Below are positions 1 through 11,502 of a DNA stretch of 64,000 nt, one piece after another. The stretch is from Adiantum capillus-veneris (Eukaryota; Streptophyta; Polypodiopsida; Polypodiales; Pteridaceae), in assembly GCA_014529385.2 (NCBI GenBank), contig CM043969.1, positions 75,250,676 to 75,314,675 on the forward strand. Reading direction: 5' to 3'. The notes below the pieces were generated by a model, which was given only the letters and a program-made list of their open reading frames with translations, was not told where the DNA came from and did no database searches. The position numbers were made by a program, and so were the translations under genes. Each line of letters opens with the position of its first letter. Within the stretch, counting starts at the first letter, position 1.

Positions 1-14
1 CTTTTCAGGCAGCC

Positions 15-254
15 CTAATGTTCTCTCAATGTGTACATCAGCCAATGAAATTTCACTCGAGTTTGTCTAATGGCTGGTTGTCCCCAGGATTCCCATACTG
101 CTCTCGTGGCTATGGCTATGCCTGCTCCACTATCCAGTATTGCCATGGTTTCAATGTCATTATATTTCATTGGAAGGGTGGTGTTTCCTTCTTTCCCTTT
201 GTAATATTCTCCAACTTTGTTCATTGGAACAGATCGAATCTCTTTGTTGTCCAT
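15..254 (-). mobile_element. Family A retropepsin region (partial)
   Basis: Part of family A. The translated stretch holds the aspartic protease active-site motif AILDSGAGIAIAT, close to AILDSGAGVAIAT in element D near 42100. Retropepsins cut the Gag-Pol polyprotein. The domain runs off the window edge. Confidence 0.75.
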
Positions 255-814
255 TTTTTTTTTAAATTTTCCAATTTTTTTGAGATTAGCCCCGTTATCC
301 CCACCTTCTCTAGGGTTTTCTGTAGATCATTCCATAAGTATGGTATGAGTTTTAACAGTTCTCTCAAGGTAAGAGTGCATTGGATGGATGTAGACATGAT
401 TGAATAAATGTTGTCTACTTCTAAGGTCTGTTCAACTCTTTTTACTTGAGTGGTCTTACACACTATGGATTCATCTTCATTATCTCCCAAGTATGAAGGT
501 AATAATTTCAAGGTCAAAGGTTTTGACGTTCCTGAAGCTTCACATCCGCAATCCCCATACAAGGATTGTACATCCATATTCATATTAGAAGGTAGGTTAA
601 CCAACCAAACTTCCTCTGTAGGAGCTAACTTTAGAGTTAGGCTCCCATCATTAATCTCTCTAACTTTTTTCCATAAGTGTCCTGGCCAGTCTTCCTCTAC
701 AAATGGAATTTTGTCTAAGGCATCTTCGCTGTCCATCACTATAAGTTCTAGTTCTTTTGTTTCAAGGTGGGGTTCTGCCACCACATCGGGTTTTTCTTTA
801 GTATCTCTTACCAC
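221..814 (-). mobile_element. Family A gag-protease linker region
   Basis: Open stretch just upstream of the protease motif in element order. It matches the D region at 41700-42000: both share a LKLLPSYLGD/LKTLPSYLGE-type motif and a TCTLTLRELL/CTITLAELLRL-type motif followed by a W-x(3-5)-K-x-LEK-x-G segment. No enzyme domain is recognised. It is probably the spacer between Gag and protease. Confidence 0.6.
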
Positions 815-1605
815 AAGCTCCTCAGGTTTTGCGTACTTTCAAGCTTGGGTTTTTGTTTTTCCAGCATTTCTTGCGTGATTCTTATCAAATTTTGATAAGC
901 TTCCAGCTTAGCTGCTTCCATATTTGGAGAAGGATAGTTTTTCCATTTGTTTTCTATGTTTTGGCCTGCTTTAAGTCTTGCTTGGTAGGCTTCCAAGGCG
1001 GCATTAATAGGCACTGCATTATATCCTGGGTACGGAGGTTGTTGACCCAACACAGGTTGAGGTCTTTCCATACCCATTGGTGGTCTTTGAGCTTGGGCTA
1101 TATTAGGCTGATATATGTACATGGGTTGTCCTTGTGGCCTCATGGGCACGTACTGAACATTTCCATCATACTTGGGTCTGAAGTAGCACTCGTGGGTCTC
1201 ATGGTTGGTCCATTTATCCTCAATTGCACACCATTTTTGTGGCCTAATTGGTTGTCCCTGTTGAGGTATCCCTTGTCCTGGTCCCCTCATAGGTGCTTTT
1301 TGCATGTTGTTCATCATGTCGTTCATCCTTTTGAGCATATCTTCTATGGCTGAAAGTGGTGCTGCACCAGTCGTTCCCACTTGTGCTGGTTTAGTGGATG
1401 CTGTTTTCTCACTTTGGTTATCCTTAGGGACATCTTCTTCGTTAAAAATATCACAATTGTCTCCTAAGTCAATAGCATCTGACACACACTCTTCTAAGGT
1501 TGTATGCTTTTTACTATAGAGTATAGCATGAAGTTCTTTGTTTAGCAGTCCCTCTAAAAACAAGGATACGAGTTGTTCTTCTGCAGGTATCTTTAGCCCT
1601 GGCAT
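808..1605 (-). mobile_element. Family A gag, C-terminal part with zinc-finger-like motif
   Basis: Gag nucleocapsid-like region. It contains WCAIEDKWTNHETHEC, a C-x8-H-x4-C arrangement related to the CX2HX4HX4C finger of many plant Gypsy Gags. It is followed by a Gln/Pro-rich stretch. Element D has the counterpart WCAIEQKWTNHGTEEC near 40180. Family-level call only. Confidence 0.65.
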
Positions 1606-2816
1606 CTAACAATGTATTGTTTCATTCGAGTTGCACAATCCCTAACAAACTCACCATGTTTCTGTTTAAAGCTGTAGATTTGAGCTACCGTATTATGTTT
1701 GATCTCCGTTTTGGAACAAGCAGCTAAAAATCCTTGAGCTAATGTTCAAGTCCATGATTGACCTTGGTGGAATGTTTTGGAACCATGTCAATGCTTTTCT
1801 TTCTAATGTCATTCCAAACCCCTCGAATTGAGTATGGAAATTGAATATACGTTTCGCTCTTAGCACTTGCTTAAATCTTGCTAAGTGGTCGTATGGATCC
1901 CCTGATCCACTGTATTTTTTGACCCATTTCTAAAAATCAGCTGTCCTGACGCGTCCGTTTGGTTCAACTCCCGGTCTCCTAGCAATTGGTCCTATTATGA
2001 GTCCTTCAAACCAGTCTATTGGAAATAGTGACTCATGTAGCACTGGACTGGCATTAGTGTCATCCGGTTTTTTACGTGATGAGGTGGTTTTTGGTTTCTT
2101 GGAATTGTTTTTGGTTCTTGTCCCAATATCCAATCCCTTATGGAATACCCTTGGTATTTGGTTTGTTCTACCTCCTCAGGAGTCATCATAACAAAGTTGT
2201 TGTTATAACAATCCCTAAACAGGTAGGTTGGTAGGTCTGCTGATCCCTTATCTTTGATCTTGAAAATATAGATGATCTTCATGGCCGTTAGTTGTCCTGA
2301 TTTGGCATGCGAAGTCCACAGAAGATCTTTTATGTTTCTATCCTTCCAACAATAGACTCCGATCCTAGGACTATCCGTACTAAGCCGTTTCAAAGACTTC
2401 AAATCTACTTGATCGTATCCCTCAAATTCTAAAGTTGGTGGTCCTTCTTTTGTTGACATATCTGGGATTATGGTATTACCTTCTAACCCCTATTTGTCTA
2501 TCACATCACGGTTTTCGACCTATACATACTGAGTTCCATTTTTGTCCATATACATTTTCCTTGTGTGTTTGCCCTGAGTCTCTTCTTAAAACTCAATACC
2601 ATGGTCATGAATGCGAATAGCATACTCCTCCTCGTTAGGGTCCAGGTAAACCTGAGCTCCATGACGGTTAGTCTTATAAAAAGAGAGTATATGCTTATAG
2701 CGCATTGTCGTTCCGGTTCCCAAGTGAGTCGAGTAAGAAGATATTTCAGATGTTGAATGTAATAAAGTGTCTGAAACTTCTTCAAGAATTGTGTGCAAGG
2801 AATTGCTTTGATTCAC
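1606..2816 (-). mobile_element. Family A gag, N-terminal part
   Basis: Interrupted coding sequence of the Gag N-terminus. One stretch (2016-2459) contains EGYDQVDLKSLKRLSTDSPR and matches the plus-strand fragment at 48240-48320 (EGYNQSDLKPLKWFSTDNPR). A later stretch resembles the Gag capsid region near 48850 (VRTADF/VRPADFQKWVKK). Broken. Confidence 0.65.
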
Positions 2817-2920
2817 GCTTTTTTGGTGGATACTCTACTGGAGGTTTCTCCGAGTATGCCCTGATTTCCTAGTACACGACCAAATCTAAGGTTCATATAG
2901 ACTTATGAAGCCCTAGATAG

Positions 2921-2930
2921 GGTACTTACC
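2921..2930 (-). other. Conserved leader splice-donor-like site (family A)
   Basis: On the minus strand the leader reads AAAGGTAAGTACC. The same GGTAAGTAC context, followed by a CTATC(C/T)AGGGCTTCAT block, recurs in the plus-strand A-like fragment near 48119-48145. This conservation suggests a real 5' splice site in the leader, as used by some plant Athila/Tat elements. Function is inferred. Confidence 0.5.
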
Positions 2931-3296
2931 TTTGGATTGACTTATTGTCAATTTTCACTTGATTTGATTGCAACCTTTTGTCAAGCTACTGATTCCTCGT
3001 CTGCAACCTGATTCCTATACAAATTTGATCAAGTTAGCTATTCTTCTATAAAGACCATAGATTTTGCTATTTGTCGTGATTGGGCTATGTGTATCACTTC
3101 AAATCGAGCTATGGGAGTCAACAATTGACTTTTCGACTTTAGCAAAAAATCAAAGGATTAATCTGCAACCTAGAAACTGAGTGAACATATACCAATTTGG
3201 ATCCGATTGAACCCAAAATTGCTCGGTGGCTTTGTAATATGCTGGTCTAACACTTTACAAGTTCAAAGTCAAAACTGATGTCCCTGGGTAGCAGTA

Positions 3297-4178
3297 GTAA
3301 ATAATCACGATTATTTACTTTTGTTATTTTTTGTACTTTTTGGATTGGTTTGGCAAGTATACAACCTGTTAAAGTCCCTGGACAAGTTTCAACAAGTTTG
3401 GACAAAATCTGATCAAGTTTATCAACTGTTTTGTGTCCGTAGACTTTGATCTCAACAATCTGGCTTAAGTCTCACTTTTGTGATTCAATTTTCACCAAAA
3501 TTGATTTATGGGGTCTCCTTGACATGCTTGACCTTGTGGTGTACTCAAATTTGCAAAATTATCAAGTTTTGAAGCAGATGTAAATAATCACAATTATTTA
3601 CTCTAGTTAATTTTTTATCACTTTTTGTCCCAACTTTGACACAGATATGTTAAGCACCTCAAATTAAGGTCACTAGCCAAGTTTCCAAGTTTGGACAATT
3701 TTTGGTCAAATGGTCATCAGTTTTTTGTCCGCAGACTAACTTTGCAAATTTGGTCACAATTTTCAATCCAGTAATCCAAAGCTTACCAAATTTGGTTTGT
3801 GGGTTTATTATAACATGGTAAAACTAGTGGTATGCTGACTTGGTCAAAAAAGTTAAAAAATGAGATATATGTAAATAATCGCGATTATTTACAACTGACA
3901 ACTTTTTGCATCTGTTTGATCAACTGAGCATGTACACATGTTTATCACATCAATATAATCATATGAATCAATTTTCAACAAGTTTGGACAATTTTTTTTC
4001 CAATTTACACTCAAGATTCAAAAAGTCAGTACAAACTTTAGTTTTTACCCAGTTTCTTGTCAGTTTGGTGATCCAAATCTTTTGTGCCTTTACAAAAGCT
4101 GTTTGTACACATGCAATGAGTCAATGATATGAACCTTGGTCAAATCTGAGCTAAACGTTAATAATCGTGATTATTAAC
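3297..4178 (-). repeat. Family A leader array of 22-bp palindromes, ~286-bp spacing
   Basis: Four copies of a 22-bp palindrome with half-site GTAAATAATCG: 3297-3318, 3580-3601, 3871-3892 (perfect) and 4157-4178, plus a half-site at 4294. The first three spacings are 283, 291 and 286 bp. The DNA between them is a much decayed tandem repeat (recurring CAAGTTTGGACAA and TTGTCCG-AGACT blocks), so the palindrome is the best-kept part. It lies between the primer binding site and gag. Confidence 0.85.
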
Positions 4179-4853
4179 TTCAGGTTTGAAATGAACACTT
4201 TTTGCAATTTTTTCAAAGATAATCTTTACATGAGCTATTTTAAGCCTATGAGTCAAGTCAAAACTTAATTTGGCCTAAAATATCAAGAAAAAGTAAATAA
4301 TCTGAGTTTTGGCCAACTCTTAAAATTTTTACTTCGAAGTGTTCTTGAGCTTAACAACTGGTTCATACAACTTTTAAGCTTACTCTCCAGTTGGATTAAG
4401 TGGTTTCGAGTCTTCTCATGCTATTTCTAACCGTAGATCTGAAATTCTGCAACTTCCAATAACAACTCACACTTGATTCTTTGAGAGAGAGCAATGTTCT
4501 GAAATCCACCTCGGATCTTTACCCTACTCCTAGATTCTCATGCAATGGAGTTGTGGAAAGTACCACAGACACTCGTTTTCTTGTCTTTTATGGTTTTCTA
4601 AGCATTGATCTTAAGACTTGTCTCGTCTACCAATCATCCTCAAAATCCTAATCTATTTTTACAATCCTACAATCCTAAAGACACTCAACAAAAACAATTA
4701 CTTCCAAGCTAGGTACCTCTACATAGCAAAAGACGAAAATCTTAAGCTATGCAATTTCTAAAAGAAAGTTTTGAACTCTAAGTGATCCTAGAGGTAGTTA
4801 AGGATAACTTCACAAGGCACTCATGTTTTTTTCCTAATTTAGGTCTTTGTGAT

Positions 4854-4870
4854 CCCCGATAGCGGCGCCA
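4854..4870 (-). other. Family A primer binding site (Asp-type tRNA)
   Basis: Minus strand TGGCGCCGCTATCGGGG, starting two bases after the LTR end. It resembles the TGGCGCCGTTGCCGGGG primer sites complementary to tRNA-Asp in Athila/Tat elements, with mismatches. Element D has a similar site at 36426. Confidence 0.75.
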
Positions 4871-4872
4871 AA

Positions 4873-5710
4873 TGTGGGACGCATGTCTAGCCTCACCATC
4901 CTATCTTGTTGCAGTATTAGCGAGAACCACGATCAAATTGTCAATCCATGGGATGAAGCTGACTTGACTAGTGCATAGAGGCTACAAGAGGTTGTCAATC
5001 TCTCAGAAAACAACTAACAAATCGCATCTAACTCAAGCTACACTCAAGTGACTTAAATCACCAAAAGCCAATCGTTCATCGGTAAACAAATCACATCCGT
5101 TACAGCATCTAATGACATCCAAACGTAACGAAACTTCTAAGACATGTTTATAAGACCTAAGCACACATGCTTATGGTCTCAAACCCCACTTTAGGTCAAG
5201 TTTCACAATCACAATTATTAGCAGCAATGGATTTTTGATCTAGTCGTTTTCGATCCAAAACGCATTCAGGCCGCGGGTCGGTGACGTCAAAAGTTACGAA
5301 ATACTATGAACTGTTTATATCAATGCGTAGAGCTCCTACATGCGGTTGCAATGCAACAAACACAACTGTAATGTGATAATCGGGGAGGGAGTAGGAAGTG
5401 CGAGAAGGAGAGGAGTGAGCGTTGTTAGCTCACGCTGTGTATTTCCTTAGCCAAAACTCAAAAATAACTTACAAAAATTGGCTTTTATACCTTAGCCAAG
5501 GTTTTTGGTGGTCAAAACTAATAATCTGGGAGTGCTACCAAAGATGGATAATGACAGGTTGATACAATCTGGAAGCTTGTAGCCCCGGCTCATTAATTAC
5601 AGAGTTTATCCATGAAAATAGGAGTTACAATATTCCCAGTTTATCAAAATAATAAGTTTTTTACAATGAGAACTCCAAAAAATGGTATCCGTGTTAGCTT
5701 GCTGCTAACA
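4873..5710 (-). repeat. Family A 5' LTR (~838 bp)
   Basis: On the minus strand it starts TGTTAGCAGC and ends CGTCCCACA, so it has TG...CA ends. The inner end abuts the primer binding site and a TATA box lies inside. The outer end is placed by the TGTTAG start shared with D's LTR and is uncertain by a few bases. A degenerate half-palindrome (AATCACAATTATTA) lies at 5207-5220. Confidence 0.7.
5482..5489 (-). promoter_or_regulatory. TATA box in family A LTR
   Basis: TATAAAAG on the minus strand, in a GGTATAAAAGCC context, about 220 bp inside the LTR start. This is the expected place for the element's Pol II promoter at the U3/R boundary. Confidence 0.6.
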
Positions 5711-6102
5711 CACAATGAAAAGACACTCTAGAGTGTGTTAAAGAGATCTTAAAAATGTGATTGATTCCAAGATATGCCCAACAAGGGCAGGGCCATGAAG
5801 CTCTAAGTTATTTTTAGAGAATAGAGCTTGGATTACTCTTCAAAGTTAGTCTCATGGAGTGCAATTGTTGGGAGATATGGCTAGCAAGGACATATCTCCC
5901 CAATGACTTAAGCTAAGAAACAAGGAAGATTTACCTTCTTTATATTATATGAAAAACCCAAGAGTCTAGCTCCACGGAGCTGCATTTACATGTAGCCACA
6001 TAAGAGCCATTCCTAGGATCTTTTGCGCACAGCAATGATCACTATGTCCATGCCAACAGTCATGTGAAGGAAGCACATTGTACCGTCTACTCAATAAAAG
6101 AG

Positions 6103-6165
<63 letters not shown>

Positions 6166-6366
6166 CACACAAAATATCTTGTTTTACGAGGAACTCTCTA
6201 TTTTTTGTTCTCATATAAAATATTAACTTAGGCCCCCATCTAAAAGTCTCACTCTGTAGAGAGATAATTCATGTCCTCCAGGTAGTGGTCGAGTTATAGG
6301 TGATCACGACACAAGATCTGGATACTGCTATTCTTTTTCTTCTTCTTCTTCTCTCTCTCTCTCTTT

Positions 6367-6406
<40 letters not shown>

Positions 6407-6805
6407 TTGCATCTGCTTATAGCCATGGAGCTCTATCAAAGTGGAGGTGGGAGATAAGAGCCGAGGAAATGCTACAGAAAGAGGTTGTGATGTGCACTTT
6501 GAAGTTTATCTCAAAACTTGGCTCCTTCATTCTTTAACGACCTTCTTTCTTGATGAAGTTGCACAATTACCATGGTAAGGAGTGCATGTACTTTGAAGGT
6601 GACTCTCCTCTTTCTCACTATATCTAGAAGCTTAGCATTGTGCATAAAGAAGGATCCTTGGCGAGTAGAATGTCCTCTACCCTGTGCTATTTGTATTTTA
6701 TAGAGAGTCAAAAAAGACTAGGTATGCTTTACTTTGTGTTGCAACTTGAAATACATGGTGACAATTTTGATTGAAAATGCTAGAGAAGCCTCTTTAGATT
6801 ATTTT
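5711..6805. other. Unassigned DNA with microsatellites
   Basis: No gene recognised. It holds a (CT)n tract at 6107-6162 and a compound CTT/CT/T tract followed by (AT)n at about 6332-6398. Apparent open frames through the CT tract encode only Arg-Glu or Ser-Leu dipeptides and are not genes. Confidence 0.6.
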
Positions 6806-7969
6806 TGTAACGTTTAATGGCCTAATAACTTGTGTCTAGCGAAAAATAACATGAACAAATTGAGCATTTCATTAGGATTGATTCCTAATGAGCATAGCAA
6901 GAGTGCTTGGATGGAGAGAGCAACAAAAAGCATAACACCTAATTAGATACGCATGAACAATACTTCAAAAGAGAGAGAAATTAAGCTATTGACAACAATT
7001 GAGGACCGGATTTACATGGAGCCGGTCCCCCCTCCAAAAGGCTTTGTATTGTAGGTTTCCTCATCATGGGAGAATAACTAGCTAGTGCAATGAAGATGGA
7101 ATCTTCAAGCACTAAGCAAGCACTTATAAAACACAACATCCCCTCATGGTCTCAGACCCAAGACCTCACACACCTTTGAAGATGGTGAGAGCTAGCGGGT
7201 ATGAGAGTAGATTGAGAGGAAGAAGGAGTAGTCTTACGAGAAAGAAGTATATCTCCTCACATAATCACTCATAATAGCTTAGCATAGCTTAGTAATTAGC
7301 ATGGTAGAGGAGATGAACATGCATTGAAGCTTGGCTCTTGGTTGGATTTGCATCACAAAGACCAACATTGTTGGTGTAGGCCTCCCTTCTCACAAGCTTG
7401 GAGTAGATGAGCTTTCCATTAAAGCTTGAGAAGGAGAGAGAGAGTCTTCTTGCTTCATACATGAGATTGTGTGAGTGTGTAAGTGATAATGCCTTACCAA
7501 AATCAGTCCCCCCCCCTCTCTCTCTTGGTTGACTCCTTTTGCAAATTACTCTTGTTGGCACCCCATTGGACCCTGCAAAGCTTAGCCAATGAAAATTGAG
7601 AAGAATAAGTGATAGCCTTGTGACATGTGTCCCTTTTCCCCTTTTGTGAGAGCTTTTAGTAATCAAATAAACCAATTAAACTCTCATTGGACCCCTTTCT
7701 CTTTTGGCCAATAGGAAGCAAGCAAGCCATTGGGCTGTTGAATGCTCATTGGACCCCTTCGGAGACTGTCCAATAGTCTTCTAGAGAGCTTGATTCTTAT
7801 TGGTCCTTTTATCAAGTGTTTTTAAATGAATTAAACTAGATTTACTCTAGCCTAATTCTCATTGGTCCACCTCTATGGTCATCCAATAGGATTTGAATGC
7901 ACCTTGTGGGAAATTGGGCTAGGGAGCTTACATGTGTCCATTATGCCCTTTGTGTAAAGGGAAGCCTTT

Positions 7970-8006
<37 letters not shown>

Positions 8007-8394
8007 CTCTCAGAAGCTTCTCTCTCTTCCCCTACGTTTAGGGCTTTCCCCCTCCTATTTAGGAGTCATGAAAGACTTTTTGATCATCACTAAATCATCC
8101 AATTTTCCCTAGGGTTGGACCATTGGACATAACCTTTGAATTTTCGAACCTTAGCATTTTGGAAGTCTTAATGGGATGAACCTTAAGGTCTTTGAAGCCC
8201 ATTGTTGCACATTGCTCTTTTGCAGATGGCCCCCCTTTTGGATCCCTATTTTCCCTCCTTTGGTTCCCTACTGTGGCCGATCTGCCAGCTTAACCAATAT
8301 TGTAGCTTGTTCTCCCTTGGTACTTTCCCATATTAAATGATCAGTTTAACATGAGAAAACCATTTAGCAGAATTAGATATTAGTTATTATGACA
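6806..8394 (-). repeat. B1 3' LTR (~1589 bp)
   Basis: Plus-strand ends TGTAACG...TATGACA. It is bounded on the inner side by the polypurine tract and matches B2's 5' LTR and the split B3 5' LTR throughout. A (GT)n tract at 7972-8005 sits at the point where B3's LTR carries LINEs. Outer flank is ATTTT (6801-6805). Confidence 0.85.
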
Positions 8395-8407
8395 TTACCT
8401 TTCTCTT
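8395..8407 (-). other. B1 polypurine tract
   Basis: AAGAGAAAGGTAA on the minus strand directly before the LTR start. The same position in B2 (18802-18815) reads AAGAGAGAGGTAA. It primes plus-strand DNA synthesis in LTR elements. Confidence 0.75.
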
Positions 8408-8870
8408 GAAATCATAGTCGTCCTCTACTATGGGATAGACAAGATAAAGCCTATTCATTAGTCCTTTTTCTAGCGGGTAGAGAATCCATATCTTACCCTA
8501 CGACATTGTTCCAAAATGGATGACTAATCCATTTGGCTCTTGAGAGCCTAAGCTGCGGCAAGCATATCTGCACATTAGTCCTATTAACTTCCATAGTAGA
8601 GTGACAAGCTCTACACAAACTTGATTCTAAGCATGCATACTACTTAACATTTGTGCACAATAAAGAAAAAGAGAGTCTTATAAGACAAAAAATTTGTTCA
8701 TTTTAAACATTTATACATTTGCTTACTCTAGGGAAGCATTGTAAGCATTGCCAAGGTTTAGGTTATCCTTTAATTGCATGCCTTGCATCCATCTAGCATC
8801 TTCAAAAGGATAATTTTTAAACTTAATAAGATATCATTGGATAGTCTTATCGCCTCTTAATACCTTGTCT

Positions 8871-10359
8871 TCATGGTCGGGGAATGGACTCGGGTTGCAA
8901 CACCTCTTCTTGGTCCTCGATCTCCGGTGGATCTTCAATAGTTAGTTCATGAGGTGGCTCTCCTTTGTAAGGCTTTAGTAGGCTCACATGAAAAGCATTG
9001 TGTATGATCCAATGAATAGGCAACTTGAGTTCATAGGCTATTTCATTGATTGATCTAAGAATTTGGAAGAGACCATAGTATCTTTTTGCTAACTTAGCAT
9101 AGTACTTTTGGTGTCCCATAGGATTCTTGCCCGTCGTGTGCCTTGTTAATTGAGCCTTGGGAAATTTAAGCAAGACCAATCATTTTCTTTAAAGGCTTGG
9201 CGTCTTCTGTGCATATTAGCAACAACCTTTTTCCTTTGTTTTGAGATAGAGTAACATCCTTAATCTTTTGGAAAGATTCTTGTAAGTCTCGGCTATACTC
9301 ATGTGTAGTGAAGATCTTCCCGTGTACCTTAAGTAGTAGGGGACTTTTGGATCTTCCCTCAATTACCTCAAAAGGTGCTTTTCCCGTGGAGGTATGTACA
9401 ATGTCATTGTAGGAATACTCCACTAAGGGTAAGTACTTCTCCCATTGGGACCTTTGATCTACTTCCGTTACGTAGGCTTTTAGTAGATCAAGAATTGTTA
9501 GGTTAGCTATTTCACTTTGGCCATCTGTTTGCGGATGATAGGCCAAAGAGAAGTTTAGCCTTGTCCCTAAATTCTCAAAGAGACCCTTCCAAAAATTATT
9601 GGTCATTCTAGGATCTCTATTCGACACTATGGACATCGGCAAGCCACGGTACTTGAAGATTTGTGATATAAGAGGGTTGCCATTTGATGGGCTTTGCTAG
9701 TCTTTTTGACATGTATAAAATGAGCTTGTTTGTTTGCTGAACTTGTCTACTATCGTCCATATTCTCATATTCCCATGGATAGACTCAGGCAATCCAAAGA
9801 TAAAACCCATGGATATGCTCTTCCATGGTGAATTAGGGATTGGCAAAGGTTGTAGCAATCTAGGTTGCTTCCCTCTATCAAACTTCGTCTTTTGGTTTCC
9901 ATTTGATGGGCTTTGATAGTCTTTTTGACAGGTATAAATTGAGCTTGTTTGCTTGCTGAACCTGTCTACTATCATCCATATTTCTGTATTCCCATGGATA
10001 GACTTAAGCAATCCAAAGATAAAATCCATGGATATGCTCTCCCATGGTGAATTAGGGATTGGAAATGGTTGAAGCAATCCAGGTTGCTTCCCTCTATCAA
10101 ACTTCGTCTTTTGGCATACCACACATTTAGAAACATACTCTTGTGTGTTTGCTTTCATGGTAGGCCAATAGAAATATGTTTCAATCCCTTTTATGGTAGA
10201 TTGAATCCCTCTATGCCCTGCATAAGGAGGAGCATGAGATTTATACATTACTTTCTCACGTACTGAGTTGGTAACGCATAGTCTATTGCCATAGAGAAGA
10301 TAACCATCTTGTAGGGTAAATGGTTCCTCTTTCTTCCGTGATGCAAGGGCTGAAATCAC
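8871..10359 (-). mobile_element. B1 integrase and C-terminal region
   Basis: Interrupted pol remnants. Visible marks are an HHCC module (HAPPYAGHRGIQ...CVVCQKTKFDRGKQP), core motifs WESISMDFIFGL and SLAYHPQTDGQSE, and a GPY-type tail with KRYYGLFQILRSI. Integrase inserts the DNA copy into the genome. Same order and wording as B2 19164-20400. Broken. Confidence 0.8.
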
Positions 10360-10407
10360 ATCTCTAAATCAGGATCAATAGCGTACTCATCTATCATAGA
10401 AGATAGA

Positions 10408-11415
10408 TCATTGTGAGTTGCTACAGAAATTGTATTCACTCTCGATCGTCTTGAGAGTGCATTGGCTACTTGTATGCTTGACATCAATGTGAGCAATATG
10501 AAAATGAAATTGTGAAAGAAAATTTGTCCACCTCATTTGTTTGTCAAAGAGCTTGGTCTGCGTCATGAAGTACTTAAGGCTTTGGTGAACCGTTCGCAGA
10601 ATGAAAGGAGTCCCCAATAAATAGTGCTTCCATGAGTCTAAGGCATGTAGAACTGCGAGGAGTTCCTTTTCATATATGCCTAAAGATTGCTCAATAGGGT
10701 TGAGCCTTCGACTTCATAGGCTATGACGTGCCCTTCTTGGAGCAAGACAGCTCCAAGGCAATCATCACAAGCGTCACATTGGACCTCAAATGGCTTTGAA
10801 AGATCCGACAGTGTAAGCACAGTCTGAGAGATAAGATTTTTGAAAGCATTGTTCTCCTTGGTAGACCATATACCTAACATTTTTCTTTGTTAGGTCATGT
10901 AATGGTCCTGCTATTAGTGAGAACTTTTCTATGAAGCATCTATAGTATGCATACATACCTATAAAGATTCTTAGTTCATGAAGATTCCTTGGATTAGGCC
11001 ATCCTTTTATTACCTCTAGATTTAATGGATCCATTTGGATGCCATCTTGAGAGATAATGTGACCTAAATACTGAATCTCTTGTAAGAAAAACTCACTTTT
11101 CTTTCGATTAATAAAAAATTTATTCTCTCTTAAGACTTGAAATATTACCTGGAGGTGTTACTTGTGTTTGTCTAGTGAATTAGAGTAGATGATAATATCA
11201 TCAAAGAACACTCTAGTAAAGGTTCGTTGAGGCCTGAATAGCTTCTCCATCAAGCGGTTGAATGTGGCTGGTGCATTGGTCAAGTCAAAAGGCATGACAA
11301 TGTATTTGTAAAGATTAAACGTAGTGTGAAATGCGGTCTTTACAATGTCTTCATCAACTATTCTTATTTGATGGTAGCCATTTTTTAGGTTCATGTTGAG
11401 AATCTTTAACAACAA
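10408..11415 (-). mobile_element. B1 reverse transcriptase / RNase H region
   Basis: Remnants include [27 protein letters not shown], the FFDDIIIYS catalytic motif region and the RNase H-side TPFILRTVHQSLKYFMTQ. Typical Ty3/Gypsy RT-RNase H. Broken. Confidence 0.8.
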
Positions 11416-11502
11416 TCATGTACACGAAAATAGAGCTCTTTATTAACTTATTGAAAGCTTGCGTATGTACAATGGGTATGGTGTTACCCATGTCCTTAGC
11501 AT

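Larger units (their letters stand above)
1..5710 (-). mobile_element. Family A: Athila/Tat-like Ty3/Gypsy element, 5' part
   Basis: An LTR retrotransposon read on the minus strand. In element order it shows a 5' LTR (5710 to 4873), a primer binding site, a long non-coding leader with a palindrome array, gag (about 2816 to 808) and the start of a retropepsin region. The rest of pol and the 3' LTR lie outside the window. The gag and protease sequences resemble those of element D in this window (38209-43236), and its leader resembles 47930-48150. The Asp-type primer site and the leader layout fit the Athila/Tat branch, which is inference. It is broken, with several interruptions in the visible part. 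Age cannot be judged because only one LTR is present. Confidence 0.8.

Noticed and set aside
5966-6214. Open frame with a long Arg-Glu repeat (minus strand)
   Set aside because: It is the translation of the (CT)n microsatellite; no homology or conserved ends.
7289-7675. 128-codon open frame in the B1 LTR (minus), with relatives in the B3 and B2 LTRs
   Set aside because: It lies wholly inside LTR sequence, shows no known domain, and the matching LTR segments do not keep the same frame.
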